Origin: CAYTAP01 sp964435775
Lineage (GTDB): Bacteria; Planctomycetota; Phycisphaerae; Tepidisphaerales; Tepidisphaeraceae
NCBI GenBank assembly: GCA_964435775.1
Contig: CAYTAP010000028.1
Span: forward strand, 1 to 34,490
Reading direction: 5' to 3'
DNA length: 34,490 bases
This document shows positions 15,329 to 23,748 of this stretch, piece by piece. A program made the translations under genes and the position numbers. Under the pieces are notes generated by a model, which was not told the DNA's origin, made no database searches, and saw only the letters and a program-made list of their open reading frames with translations. Positions within the stretch are counted from its first letter, which is position 1; every line of letters starts with the position of its first letter.

Positions 15329-17404
15329 CTAATCTTCCTGCTTGGTGTCGCCCCGCGCGAAGATGCTCGCCACATAATTGAGCACATCCGTCGCGCTGGT
15401 TTCATTGTATCCGAAATACTTGATCAACCTCTGCTTGACGACATCGATCTTCTGCTGGGTTTCATCATCGACCACGCTCGACACAAGATTCTTGAGCTTG
15501 ATCGTGTCCCGCTGGTCCTCGAACAGTTTTAATTCAAGCGCTTTAAGCAGCCGGGCGTTGGCGTTGTACTCAAACTTCTTGCCATCCAATGCCAGCGCCC
15601 CGATGTAGTTCATGATTTCCTGCCGGAAGTCATCCTTGCGGCTCTCGGGGATGTCGATCTTCTCCTCGATCGCACGCATCAGCCGCTCATCGGGGTCCTC
15701 ATCCCGGCCGGTGTAGCGGTTGCGAACGCGCTCATGCTGTGTGTAGGCCCGCACGTTTTCCACATAGTTGGCCGCCAGCCGCTTGATCGCATCCTCGTCG
15801 GCGCTGATCGCCCGCTGGACCTCACCCTTGAGAATGTCCTCATACTCTTCCCGCACGACGGCAAGCAGTTCCTTGTATTCCTTCTTCAATTCCTCATCGG
15901 TAATGAGCGAATGATGACTCAGCCCGCTCTCCAGCTCATTCATCACCATGAACGGGTTGATTGTCTTCTCGGTCTGCGCCTGGTGCGAAACGAGCGAATT
16001 GGAAATCTTGTCCTGAATATAGCGAGGGCTGATCCCCTGCATCCCCTCGCGTGGGGCTTCCTGCTTGAGCTCCTTGATTGAATCCTCGGTGAAGCCGGGG
16101 ATGTTTTTGCCGTTGTACAGCTTCAACTTTTGAAGCTTGCTGATCCCCGCCTTCTTCGGCTCGGCCAATCGCGTCAGGACAGCCCACATCGCCGCCACTT
16201 CGATCGTGTGCGGCGCGACGTGGATTCCCTTGATCCGCTCGGCCGAGAAATCCTTGAGATAGATCTTCACCTCATCATCGAGACGAATGTTGTACGGCAC
16301 GTCGATCTTGATCGTCCGATCCCGGAACGCCTCCATCATCTCATTGCCCTGGAGCTTGCGATATTCCGGCTCGTTGGTGTGCCCGAGGATCACCTCGTCA
16401 ATGTAGGTCTGTGCGAACTTTTTGGGCTTGATCAAATGCTCCTGGCTGGCCCCCAGCAGATCATAAAGAAACGCGACATCAAGCTTGAGGACTTCAATGA
16501 ACTCGACGATGCCCCGGTTGCCGATGTTCAGCTCGCCGTCGAAATTGAAGGCGCGCGGATCCGAATCGCTGCCGAACTCGGCGATCTTCCGGTAGTTGAT
16601 ATCGCCGGTGAGTTCCGTCGAGTCCTGGTTCTTTTCATCCTTCGGTTGAAACGTCCCGATTCCCCGGCGGTCCTTTTCCGACAAAATCAGCCGCTTGACC
16701 CTCACATGGTCCATTACCTTCTTCCAATCCCCGTCGTATTGCTCCATCAAGTCGGCCTGCACCTTGCGACAAAATGGGCACACATCCCCATACAGTCCGA
16801 TCCGTCGCCCTTCCGGGCTGTGCGCGTTCATCGCATCAAGCACTTCCTTGCGGGCATCGCGGGGAATCAAGAGCAGCGGTTCCTCGTGCATGGGGCAATC
16901 GACGTACTCCTCCCCCACATCCGATTCCCCCGCCCGGCGGGGCAATCGCCACGAATAGGTATAGCACTTGCCGCCTTCCTGGCGCGAATAATGTTCAAGC
17001 CCCTTTTTGAGCAGGCGCGCGATCGTGCTCTTGCTCGATCCCACCGGCCCGTGCAGGAGCAAAATGCGTTTCTCGGTTCCATACCCCTGCGACGCCGATT
17101 TGAAGAAATCGACAAGCTGCATCAGCGGGCGCTCAAGCCCGAAAATGCCGTCCGCGCCATGATCCAGCGGATCGGAGAAAAAGTGATAGCGCTTCCCCTC
17201 CTCCTTGAATTGCGTATAGCTCTCGGACCCGAAGCTCAGGATCATGTCATAGACGCGCTGAAAGGCGTTGCGCGCCACCGATGGATCCTCCTGCGCGATG
17301 TCGAGATATTCCCAGAAGGTCCCCTCCCAATGCTGCTCACGAAACCGCGAAACATCCAGCTTCTTGTCGATCAATGAAACCAGTGAATTTGACTTGGCGC
17401 CCAT
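15329..17404 (-). CDS. prkA: PrkA family serine protein kinase (YeaG-like)
   Basis: Serine kinase with an N-terminal AAA+ domain and a C-terminal PrkA kinase-like domain. It is 691 residues long, against about 640 for E. coli YeaG. The Walker A motif LLHGPVGSSKSTIARLLKKG covers about residues 116-135. Other family blocks are RYHFFSDPLDHGADGIFGLE, the cysteine-containing CPMHEEPLLLIP and DVCPFCRKVQ, and GDINYRKIAEFGSDSDPRAF, then FNFDGELNIGNRGIVEFIE. The start is fixed by GGAGG seven bases before ATG 17404. The open frame to 17560 is not supported by this site. In enterobacteria and Bacillus this kinase acts in stationary phase or sporulation. Here it is the promoter-proximal gene of an operon running to spoVR. 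The 240-base upstream gap probably holds the promoter, but none stands out. Confidence 0.95.
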   Translation of the reverse strand: MGAKSNSLVSLIDKKLDVSRFREQHWEGTFWEYLDIAQEDPSVARNAFQRVYDMILSFGSESYTQFKEEGKRYHFFSDPLDHGADGIFGLERPLMQLVDFFKSASQGYGTEKRILLLHGPVGSSKSTIARLLKKGLEHYSRQEGGKCYTYSWRLPRRAGESDVGEEYVDCPMHEEPLLLIPRDARKEVLDAMNAHSPEGRRIGLYGDVCPFCRKVQADLMEQYDGDWKKVMDHVRVKRLILSEKDRRGIGTFQPKDEKNQDSTELTGDINYRKIAEFGSDSDPRAFNFDGELNIGNRGIVEFIEVLKLDVAFLYDLLGASQEHLIKPKKFAQTYIDEVILGHTNEPEYRKLQGNEMMEAFRDRTIKIDVPYNIRLDDEVKIYLKDFSAERIKGIHVAPHTIEVAAMWAVLTRLAEPKKAGISKLQKLKLYNGKNIPGFTEDSIKELKQEAPREGMQGISPRYIQDKISNSLVSHQAQTEKTINPFMVMNELESGLSHHSLITDEELKKEYKELLAVVREEYEDILKGEVQRAISADEDAIKRLAANYVENVRAYTQHERVRNRYTGRDEDPDERLMRAIEEKIDIPESRKDDFRQEIMNYIGALALDGKKFEYNANARLLKALELKLFEDQRDTIKLKNLVSSVVDDETQQKIDVVKQRLIKYFGYNETSATDVLNYVASIFARGDTKQED

Positions 17405-17411
17405 GGTCTTG

Positions 17412-17416
17412 CCTCC
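17412..17416 (-). promoter_or_regulatory. Shine-Dalgarno site of prkA
   Basis: GGAGG on the minus strand, seven bases upstream of ATG 17404. It decides between this start and the longer frame that begins at 17560. Confidence 0.7.
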
Positions 17417-17545
17417 ATCTAGAGTCAACCCGTTCAGAGCATCCGTGCCCGCATCACATGATATTCCATGTATCGACGCGGTGCGCCATGCTGCACCATT
17501 ATTGTATGTCGTAGGAGGCTCCCCGGACCACCCCCAATGCCCCTG

Positions 17546-17565
17546 GCCGCGCGGAATCACGCGGC
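17546..17565. terminator. Possible hairpin downstream of the DUF1501 gene
   Basis: GCCGCG (17546-17551) and CGCGGC (17560-17565) can pair across an eight-base loop. It lies in the 240-base gap between the DUF1501 stop and the prkA start. No T-run follows, so termination is uncertain, and it could instead be part of the prkA leader. Confidence 0.25.
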
Positions 17566-17644
17566 ATGAACACCATCATCCCCTGGGCGCGCCGATGGAC
17601 ACGGACGCACCTCGCCGTTGCAGCGTCTTCACGCGCATCGCAAA

Positions 17645-18952
17645 TCAGGCTTTGAGAAATGGCAACGGCTTGAACTGCTGACCCAGCACCGGCTTGCTCG
17701 GTGTTTCCAGCCAGTTTTGAAGAACCTCGGCATACACGCCGCGGAAGTCGATGCCGTACCGCAGGTCTCCCTGGTCGAGATTCGTCAGGGACGGATGACG
17801 CCCGACGACGCCCTGCCGCAGGCCGGCGCCGAACATGAACATCGGGGCGGCCGTGCCGTGGTCCGTGCCGCCGGAGGCGTTCTGCGCCACCCGCCGGCCG
17901 AACTCGCTGAACGTCATCGTCAGCACGCGATCGTCGTTTTTCTGCGCCTTCAAGTCGGCATAGAACGCCGCGATCCCCTCGGCCAATTCCTTCATCAGCC
18001 GATCATGCCTCCCCTTTTCCCCCGCGTGGGTGTCAAAGCCGCCGAGGCTGACGTAATAGACGCGCGTGCTCAACCCGCCGCCGATCATAGCGGCCACCGT
18101 GCGGAGTCCGTTGCCAAACGAGCCATTGGGATATTTCCCCGCCGGGGTGTGACGACGGGTCATCCCGAGGATTTCGTCGCTGCTCATCTGCGCATCCATT
18201 GCGGTGCGATGAAGAAAATCAAGCTGGCTGGTGGCCGTGGCTTCCACGGGAACGCGGGAGGGCGCCGCGCCTTTGGCTGGCGCGGTGGTCGGCGGCGCGG
18301 TGGCAATCGCCTGGTTGAGCGCCAGATAGGCGTCCTTGTCCGATCCGTTGTAGCGGTAGCTCTCCGGGCGCTCAAACGCCAGCGGCGTCACGCGCTCGCC
18401 TTGCATCGCCAGGGGAAGCTGGTCCCCCATCGCCACGCCCACGTGCGGATCGCTTCCGCTGCACGTGTTGTCGAAATACCGTCCGATCCAGCCGGTGGTG
18501 ACGAGATCGCGTTCGGGAATGCCGGTTTGCCAGATGTCCATCGCGCGGAAATGCGAACGATTTGGATTGGGATAACCGACTCCCTGCAAAATCGACATGC
18601 ACCCCGAATCGTAGAGATTTTTGAGGGGTGCGAGGTCCGGATGGAGCCCGAGATAGTTGTCGATCTTGAGCACGGTCCTGGGATCAACACCCAATGTGGG
18701 GCGCACGCGATGATAGGCGTCATCCGCGTAGGGGATGACCGTGTTCAACCCGTCATTGCCCCCCGACAACTGCACGACGACAAGAATCTTTCCATCCTTG
18801 CCGCTGGGCCTGCCCGTGCGGGGAGTGTCCAACGGATTGGCCAGCGCCATGACCGTCTGATCCAGAAACGTGGGAATGGTCGGCGCAATCGCCAGGAGAG
18901 TCAATCCGCGCTGCAAAAACAACCGCCGCGTCGTCACTTGCTTATCAAACAT
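17645..18952 (-). CDS. DUF1501 domain protein with Tat signal
   Basis: A 435-residue exported protein. The N-terminus MFDKQVTTRRLFLQRGLTLL is a twin-arginine signal (TRRLFL) followed by the hydrophobic segment TLLAIAPTIPTFL. DUF1501 markers include VVVQLSGGNDGLNTVIPYAD, the MTFSEFGRRVAQN block and GTDHGTAAPMFMFG. The family is related to the alkaline phosphatase/sulfatase fold, and the GTDHG histidine fits a metal ligand. Its role is not established, although it is abundant in planctomycetes. It is almost always paired with DUF1800, as here (the DUF1800 gene lies upstream with a 43-base gap). Residues 195-235 include an Ala/Thr/Pro-rich loop (ATAPPTTAPAKGAAP). Confidence 0.92.
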   Translation of the reverse strand: MFDKQVTTRRLFLQRGLTLLAIAPTIPTFLDQTVMALANPLDTPRTGRPSGKDGKILVVVQLSGGNDGLNTVIPYADDAYHRVRPTLGVDPRTVLKIDNYLGLHPDLAPLKNLYDSGCMSILQGVGYPNPNRSHFRAMDIWQTGIPERDLVTTGWIGRYFDNTCSGSDPHVGVAMGDQLPLAMQGERVTPLAFERPESYRYNGSDKDAYLALNQAIATAPPTTAPAKGAAPSRVPVEATATSQLDFLHRTAMDAQMSSDEILGMTRRHTPAGKYPNGSFGNGLRTVAAMIGGGLSTRVYYVSLGGFDTHAGEKGRHDRLMKELAEGIAAFYADLKAQKNDDRVLTMTFSEFGRRVAQNASGGTDHGTAAPMFMFGAGLRQGVVGRHPSLTNLDQGDLRYGIDFRGVYAEVLQNWLETPSKPVLGQQFKPLPFLKA

Positions 18953-18995
18953 GGCGTCACTCCATTCCTCGCTTGCCGGTCATCCACGACAATTG

Positions 18996-20456
18996 TCAGC
19001 ACAACTGATATTCCGGCATCGACACAATCAACTCGACCATCGCCCGCACCGCCTCTGAATCGTTCGGCCGACCACCCAGGGCCTCAACCAGCACTTTTTT
19101 CTGATCGGCCGCGATCGGTCGCTGGATCATTCGCTGAATCCACCAAGTCGCAATCTGTTCAGCCGACGCACCCTTGGGCGGTCCTTCGCCGGTCGTCGTC
19201 GCCTGCCTGAAGCCCCGCCCGCCGCGCACGCGAGTCAGCCGCCCCGATGCCAGCGCCAAGGCGGAATTATACCGCACAAAGACGGTGCTCGTGTTGATCC
19301 ACGTCCGTCCGCCCGGCCAGCCTTTCACGTTCGGCGGATGCAGCGGCACCTGCCCCATCTGCTTCAACGTGCCAACCAGCCGACGGTCAGGCGGCATGTC
19401 GAGCCCCAGCAATCGAATCGTCCCCATCATCAACTGGATCGGGCTCTTGATCTGCGAACCGATCACATCGGCGCTGTAAAATATTTTGCTGCCCAGGATC
19501 GTCCGAACGAGCGGGCGGAGTTCGTAATTGCTCTCACGGAACACATTGCCCAGGCTGATCGCCATCGAACGATCCAGCGTCTCGCTCACGAAATATTGGT
19601 ACAGCTTCGACGCGACGAACACCGCGCAAACCGGCTGTTGCAGGATGATCTGAAGGATGTCATCCCCATCGAATTTGCCTCTCCGCCCGAGGAACCGCTT
19701 TTCCCCATCATCGTGATCGTTTTTTCGGAAAACAAACCGATCCCCGTCGTGCGCCCAACCCGTGAAAGCCCGCGCGCCTTCCTTCACATCGACTTCCGTG
19801 TAGTTGCCGATGCCGAGCGTGAACAGCTCCATCACCTCACGGGCGAAGTTTTCGTTGGCGTGCTGCTTGCGGTTCTGCTGGTTGTTCAAGTAGTCGAGCA
19901 TCGCCGGATCGCGCGAGATCGCGCGGAGGAACTGCGCGAAGTTGCCCAATGAATACCGGCGGAGGAGCTCATTCTGATTCCACATCAACCGCGCCGAGCG
20001 TTCATCCTGCGCGCTGGTCGTGAAGTGTCCGTGCCAGAAAAGCGTCAGCTTTTCCTGGAACGGATGCGGCCCGTACGTCATGTGTTTCATCCACCATGAA
20101 GCGATCGCCTCCATCGCCTGGCGGTTGAGTTGCATCAACTTCTGACGAAGTTCCTTGCGCTCCTCCTCCGTCTTGCCCGCGTACAACTTGCGGAGTTCGC
20201 GGAAGGTGTTGGGATAGTCGCCGCCGATGCTTGAGAGGTCCGGCAGGTCGGTGGGCGACTGCTCGTCGGCCGGGGCATCGGGAAAGTCCATGAGCCAATT
20301 GAGCGCATCCTGCGGCCCAAGCGCCATCACTTTGTCGATCTCGGCGAGGGTTCCCCCGAACCCGGCCCGATTCAGCAGATGCGCCGCCTTGATCCGGTCA
20401 AACGGGTCGGCCGGTGTCGGTTCGTATGGCTCAAGCAGCGGATGTAGTTTCGTCAT
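18996..20456 (-). CDS. DUF1800 domain protein
   Basis: This 486-residue protein is typical of DUF1800 (usually 450-550). Signatures are AAHLLNRAGFGGTLAEIDKV, MTYGPHPFQEKLTLFWHGHF and NENFAREVMELFTLGIGNYT. Further family blocks are EVDVKEGARAFTGW and the C-terminal PPNVKGWPGGRTWINTST. The function is unknown. The family is widespread in planctomycetes and acidobacteria in an operon with a DUF1501 protein. No clear signal peptide is seen with start ATG 20456, which is preceded by GAGG. The longer frame to 20486 adds MGVVLPARNG, which is not compelling. The dense Trp/His conserved core (FWHGHF) suggests a catalytic or metal site, which is inference. Confidence 0.92.
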   Translation of the reverse strand: MTKLHPLLEPYEPTPADPFDRIKAAHLLNRAGFGGTLAEIDKVMALGPQDALNWLMDFPDAPADEQSPTDLPDLSSIGGDYPNTFRELRKLYAGKTEEERKELRQKLMQLNRQAMEAIASWWMKHMTYGPHPFQEKLTLFWHGHFTTSAQDERSARLMWNQNELLRRYSLGNFAQFLRAISRDPAMLDYLNNQQNRKQHANENFAREVMELFTLGIGNYTEVDVKEGARAFTGWAHDGDRFVFRKNDHDDGEKRFLGRRGKFDGDDILQIILQQPVCAVFVASKLYQYFVSETLDRSMAISLGNVFRESNYELRPLVRTILGSKIFYSADVIGSQIKSPIQLMMGTIRLLGLDMPPDRRLVGTLKQMGQVPLHPPNVKGWPGGRTWINTSTVFVRYNSALALASGRLTRVRGGRGFRQATTTGEGPPKGASAEQIATWWIQRMIQRPIAADQKKVLVEALGGRPNDSEAVRAMVELIVSMPEYQLC

Positions 20457-20650
20457 GCCATTCCTCGCTGGCAGTACAACGCCCATGGCACCCTGATTAT
20501 TCTACCGAGTTTCAGCGGAATTGTTGTCCTCGCCGCGCCAACGCCGTCGCTTCCCTCTCATTATCGGCTGATTTTGTTTAACGCCTCATTGGTTGGCCAG
20601 CCGAAACAGGCCGAAACCGATGGTTTTCAGCGAACTTCCGGCGGCACGGA

Positions 20651-21649
20651 TCACGCCGGCAGGAGCTTTTCCAGCAATTCCGCGTAATAGGTGATCGTCA
20701 GGTCCGCCCCGGCGCGGCGGATGGATTGGAGCGACTCCAGGACAGCGAGATCATGGTCGATCCACCCGTTGGCGCCGGCGGCTTCGAGCATCGCATACTC
20801 CCCGCTGGTCTGATACGCAACGAGCGGGACGCTGACCGCTTCGCGAACGGCCCGAATCACGTCCAGATACGGCCCAGCCGGTTTGACCATCACCATGTCC
20901 GCGCCCTGCTCGACATCAAGCGCCGCTTCCAGAACGGCCTCATCAACACCTCGCGCGGAGTCCATCTGGTAGGACTTTCGATCACCCGTGGCCGGCGAGG
21001 AATCGGCCGCCTCGCGGAAGGGACCATAAAACGCGCTGGCGTATTTCACCGAGTAACCAAGAATCGGCAGATCGGCGAATCCGGTCGCGTCGAGCCCGCG
21101 CCGCAGCGCCCCCACCGCGCCATCCATCATCCCGCTGGGTGCGATGACATCGGCTCCGGCACGGGCGTGGTTGAGCGCTTGTTGCACCAAGCGCGCCACC
21201 GTGGCGTCGTTGTCAACCGTAACGCCATCTTTGGTCATGACACCGCAATGGCCATGGCTGGTGTATTCACAGAAGCACAAGTCGGTGATGCCGGCCATGG
21301 GATTGCCGCGCCGCTTCACCTCACGTAGCAAGCGGCACACGACGTTGTCGGCGTCCAAGGCCGCCGAACCGCTGACATCCTTCTTTTCACGGTCGATGAC
21401 GCCGAAGACCAGGTATGCGCCAAAACCTGCGGTAGCGCGTTGATCGAGCCAGTCGGCCGCCACATCCACCGACATGCGACAGACGCCGGGCATCGCGGCA
21501 ATCGGCGAACGATCGGCGCTGCCGTCGGTGACGAACACCGGTACAATGAAATCGGACCGCTTGAGCGAGACGGTTTGCAGCATTCGGCGCAGCGACGGAT
21601 GTTTGCGCAGACGTCGCGGGCGATGGGTCAACGAAAAGGGCTCATTCAT
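20651..21649 (-). CDS. hemB: Delta-aminolevulinic acid dehydratase (porphobilinogen synthase)
   Basis: Condenses two 5-aminolevulinate molecules to porphobilinogen, the second committed step of tetrapyrrole synthesis. The 332-residue protein has the zinc cysteines in DLCFCEYTSHGHCG (C125, C127, C135), marking the zinc-dependent type. Active-site lysines are in ILGYSVKYASAFYGPFREA (K202) and MVMVKPAGPYLD (K256, Schiff base). The allosteric-site region also looks normal. ATG 21649 gives MNEPFSLTHRPRRLRKHPSL, a standard beginning. The open frame to 21760 adds an Arg/His-rich stretch that looks noncoding. It appears to be a single-gene unit. Together with hemQ at 7592-8368 it shows heme synthesis capacity, though the two are not clustered. 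Confidence 0.96.
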   Translation of the reverse strand: MNEPFSLTHRPRRLRKHPSLRRMLQTVSLKRSDFIVPVFVTDGSADRSPIAAMPGVCRMSVDVAADWLDQRATAGFGAYLVFGVIDREKKDVSGSAALDADNVVCRLLREVKRRGNPMAGITDLCFCEYTSHGHCGVMTKDGVTVDNDATVARLVQQALNHARAGADVIAPSGMMDGAVGALRRGLDATGFADLPILGYSVKYASAFYGPFREAADSSPATGDRKSYQMDSARGVDEAVLEAALDVEQGADMVMVKPAGPYLDVIRAVREAVSVPLVAYQTSGEYAMLEAAGANGWIDHDLAVLESLQSIRRAGADLTITYYAELLEKLLPA

Positions 21650-21830
21650 AAGCGCCAATTGTAGCCGTCGGTGATCGGCTTGCCGAGAAAGTGGTGAAAA
21701 TGCGTTCCATCGCCTATGATGGAGCGTCGGCATTGCCGGGAATTGGTGTTGTGTCCGCAACAGGATGTGAATGGCCGAAATTCGCCGGGAGCAAGTCGCG
21801 GCGTGGCTTGCGGTGCGGACGGAATCCTAG

Positions 21831-22529
21831 ATGGAAATACGATCTATGCCCAAAACGATGACGAAAGCAGCCAAGGCGAGCAAGACGGTCAAGGCAGACA
21901 AAACCGCCAAGGTCAGCGCGGTCCGCTTCCGCGCCGATGAGTTGCTCGCCCAGCCGGCGGATTACACGCAGCAGCTGGCCAAGCTTGGACAGCGTGATCG
22001 CACCAACCTCGAACGCCATCTCGAGGCCGTTTCCGAATCACAGTCCCACGCCAAGGCGTGGAGCCGCCTCGTGGCGGTCCTGGGGACGCTTGCGCCCGTG
22101 CCGATGCAGACGATCGGGCAGCATGCGATCCTCTTTTTCATCCCCGACGGCAAATACAAGATGCAGGCATTCGCGCTGGAGGATGTGCGGGATGGGAAGA
22201 TCCTCATTTATGTCCCCGACACCCTGGCGCAGGCCGGCGAGGAACACATCATCTCAATTCCCAAGGGCGAGCCCGAAGGAGAAGTTGATTACCCCATCGT
22301 CGGCGGCACTGACACGCTCCGCATCGAAGCGCTCGATGCCGGCAACACGCCCAATCCGCCGGCGCATGTGAAGAACCTGCTGGGATGGAATCGCCGGGCG
22401 CTGAAAATCGTACTCGACGCAAACGCCAGCGCCGCCCAATTGAAAACCGCCGAGCTCTTCGCGGCGCTCGGGGTGATGAAGATCACGCCCTCCGGCGCCA
22501 AGAAGGACGCCGCCGTCGCAACAAAATAA
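21831..22529 (+). CDS. Hypothetical protein with Lys/Ala-rich N-terminus
   Basis: I do not recognise this protein of 232 residues (227 if it starts at ATG 21846). The first 30 residues are lysine and alanine rich (MTKAAKASKTVKADKTAKVS), resembling histone-H1-like tails. The remaining part looks globular: RTNLERHLEAVSESQSHAKA, then a beta-rich region with GQHAILFFIPDGKYKMQAF and DGKILIYVPDTLAQAG. It ends NRRALKIVLDANASAAQLKT and a short Lys/Ala tail. No catalytic motif is seen. The basic tail might bind nucleic acid, which is speculation. It lies 36 bases before the aminopeptidase gene on the same strand. Confidence 0.7.
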   Translation: MEIRSMPKTMTKAAKASKTVKADKTAKVSAVRFRADELLAQPADYTQQLAKLGQRDRTNLERHLEAVSESQSHAKAWSRLVAVLGTLAPVPMQTIGQHAILFFIPDGKYKMQAFALEDVRDGKILIYVPDTLAQAGEEHIISIPKGEPEGEVDYPIVGGTDTLRIEALDAGNTPNPPAHVKNLLGWNRRALKIVLDANASAAQLKTAELFAALGVMKITPSGAKKDAAVATK

Positions 22530-22550
22530 CCAGATCATGAGAATCCTTAC

Positions 22551-22556
22551 AGGAGG
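22551..22556 (+). promoter_or_regulatory. Shine-Dalgarno site of the M29 aminopeptidase
   Basis: A perfect AGGAGG nine bases before ATG 22566. It supports that start, or the adjacent in-frame ATG at 22569. Confidence 0.75.
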
Positions 22557-22565
22557 CACACGCAG

Positions 22566-23684
22566 ATGATGGACCCGCGCATTCAAAAGTTGGCCGACTT
22601 GCTCGTCAATTACTCGTGTGAAGTGAAGGCCGGGGAAAACATCCTGATCGAGGCGATTGATGTACCCCACGAGTTCACTTCGGCGATGATTCGCGCGGCG
22701 GCCACTGCGGGGGCCACGCCGGTCGTCACACTCAAAAGCAACCAGGTGCAGCGAACGTTGATGCAGAACGGCACGATGGCGCAGTGGGACCTCATCAGTG
22801 AGATCGAAAAGATCCAGATGGGGAAGATGCAGTGTTACATCGGCGCGCGGGGCAATGCCAACGTGTCGGAATTGTCGGATGTCCCGGCCGAGAAGCAGCG
22901 GTTTTATGAAAAGACGGTGTGGGAGAAGGTTCACCATGAAATCCGCGTGAAGAAGACCCGCTGGGTCGTCCTCCGCTGGCCGAGCCCTTCGATGGCGCAG
23001 ATGGCGGAGATGAGCACCGAGGCATTCGAGGACTTTTATTTCAATGTCTGCACGCTCGACTACGCGAGGATGAGCCAGGCGATGAAGCCGCTGGTGGCGA
23101 GGATGGAGCGGACGGACCAGGTGCGCCTCAAAGGCCCGGGCGAAACCGACCTGCGTTTTTCGATCAAAAACATTCCCGCGATTCCCTGCGACGGACATCG
23201 CAACATCCCCGATGGCGAAGTCTTCACCGCGCCGGTCCGCGAGAGCGTGAACGGCGTCATCCAGTTCAACTGCCCCACCCTCTATCGCGGGGTCACACAC
23301 AACAACGTGCGGCTGGTGTTCCGCGACGGCAAGGTCGTGGAGGCGACGAGCACCAACACCGCCAAGCTCAATGAGGTGCTCGACGCCGACGCCGGGTCGC
23401 GCTACGTCGGCGAGTTCGCCATCGGCTTCAACCCCTATTGCACCAAGGCGATGAAGGACATCCTGTTCGACGAAAAAATCGCCGGTTCGATCCACTTCAC
23501 GCCAGGCGCCTGCTATGACGAGGCGAGCAACGGCAACAAGAGCCAGATTCACTGGGACCTGGTCATGCGGCAGGACCCCGAGGCCGGCGGCGGCGAGATC
23601 CATTTCGACGGCGAAGTCGTGCGCAAAGATGGGCTGTTTGTCGTCGATGATCTAAAGGGGCTCAATCCGGAAAATCTGAAATAG
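22566..23684 (+). CDS. M29 family aminopeptidase (thermophilic aminopeptidase-like)
   Basis: A cytoplasmic metallo-aminopeptidase of the AmpS/AmpT/PepS family, 372 residues, normal length. The N-terminus MDPRIQKLADLLVNYSCEVK with GENILIEA is characteristic. Metal-site residues of the family are in the C-terminal half: EATSTNTAKLNEVLDADAGS, RYVGEFAIGFNP and GSIHFTPGACYDEASNGNKS, then QIHWDLVM, where Glu, His and Asp bind the metals. No signal peptide is present. It is preceded by a strong AGGAGG. It may share a transcript with the upstream lysine-rich hypothetical gene. The next gene, a secreted subtilase, begins 64 bases later. Confidence 0.93.
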   Translation: MMDPRIQKLADLLVNYSCEVKAGENILIEAIDVPHEFTSAMIRAAATAGATPVVTLKSNQVQRTLMQNGTMAQWDLISEIEKIQMGKMQCYIGARGNANVSELSDVPAEKQRFYEKTVWEKVHHEIRVKKTRWVVLRWPSPSMAQMAEMSTEAFEDFYFNVCTLDYARMSQAMKPLVARMERTDQVRLKGPGETDLRFSIKNIPAIPCDGHRNIPDGEVFTAPVRESVNGVIQFNCPTLYRGVTHNNVRLVFRDGKVVEATSTNTAKLNEVLDADAGSRYVGEFAIGFNPYCTKAMKDILFDEKIAGSIHFTPGACYDEASNGNKSQIHWDLVMRQDPEAGGGEIHFDGEVVRKDGLFVVDDLKGLNPENLK

Positions 23685-23748
23685 CCCCGGTCCTGTGGGT
23701 GATCCGCGATTTTTTGTCCGGCGTTGTGTGTTGGACGAGGATGCGATA

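Noticed and set aside
17405..17560. N-terminal extension of PrkA from 17560
   Set aside because: The extra residues have no family similarity, and a strong GGAGG supports ATG 17404.
20457..20650. Possible RNA gene between hemB and DUF1800
   Set aside because: No cloverleaf, T-loop motif or strong hairpin was found by eye.
22254..23603. 449-codon minus-strand frame opposite the M29 aminopeptidase
   Set aside because: Antisense shadow; the plus strand has a strong AGGAGG and family motifs.
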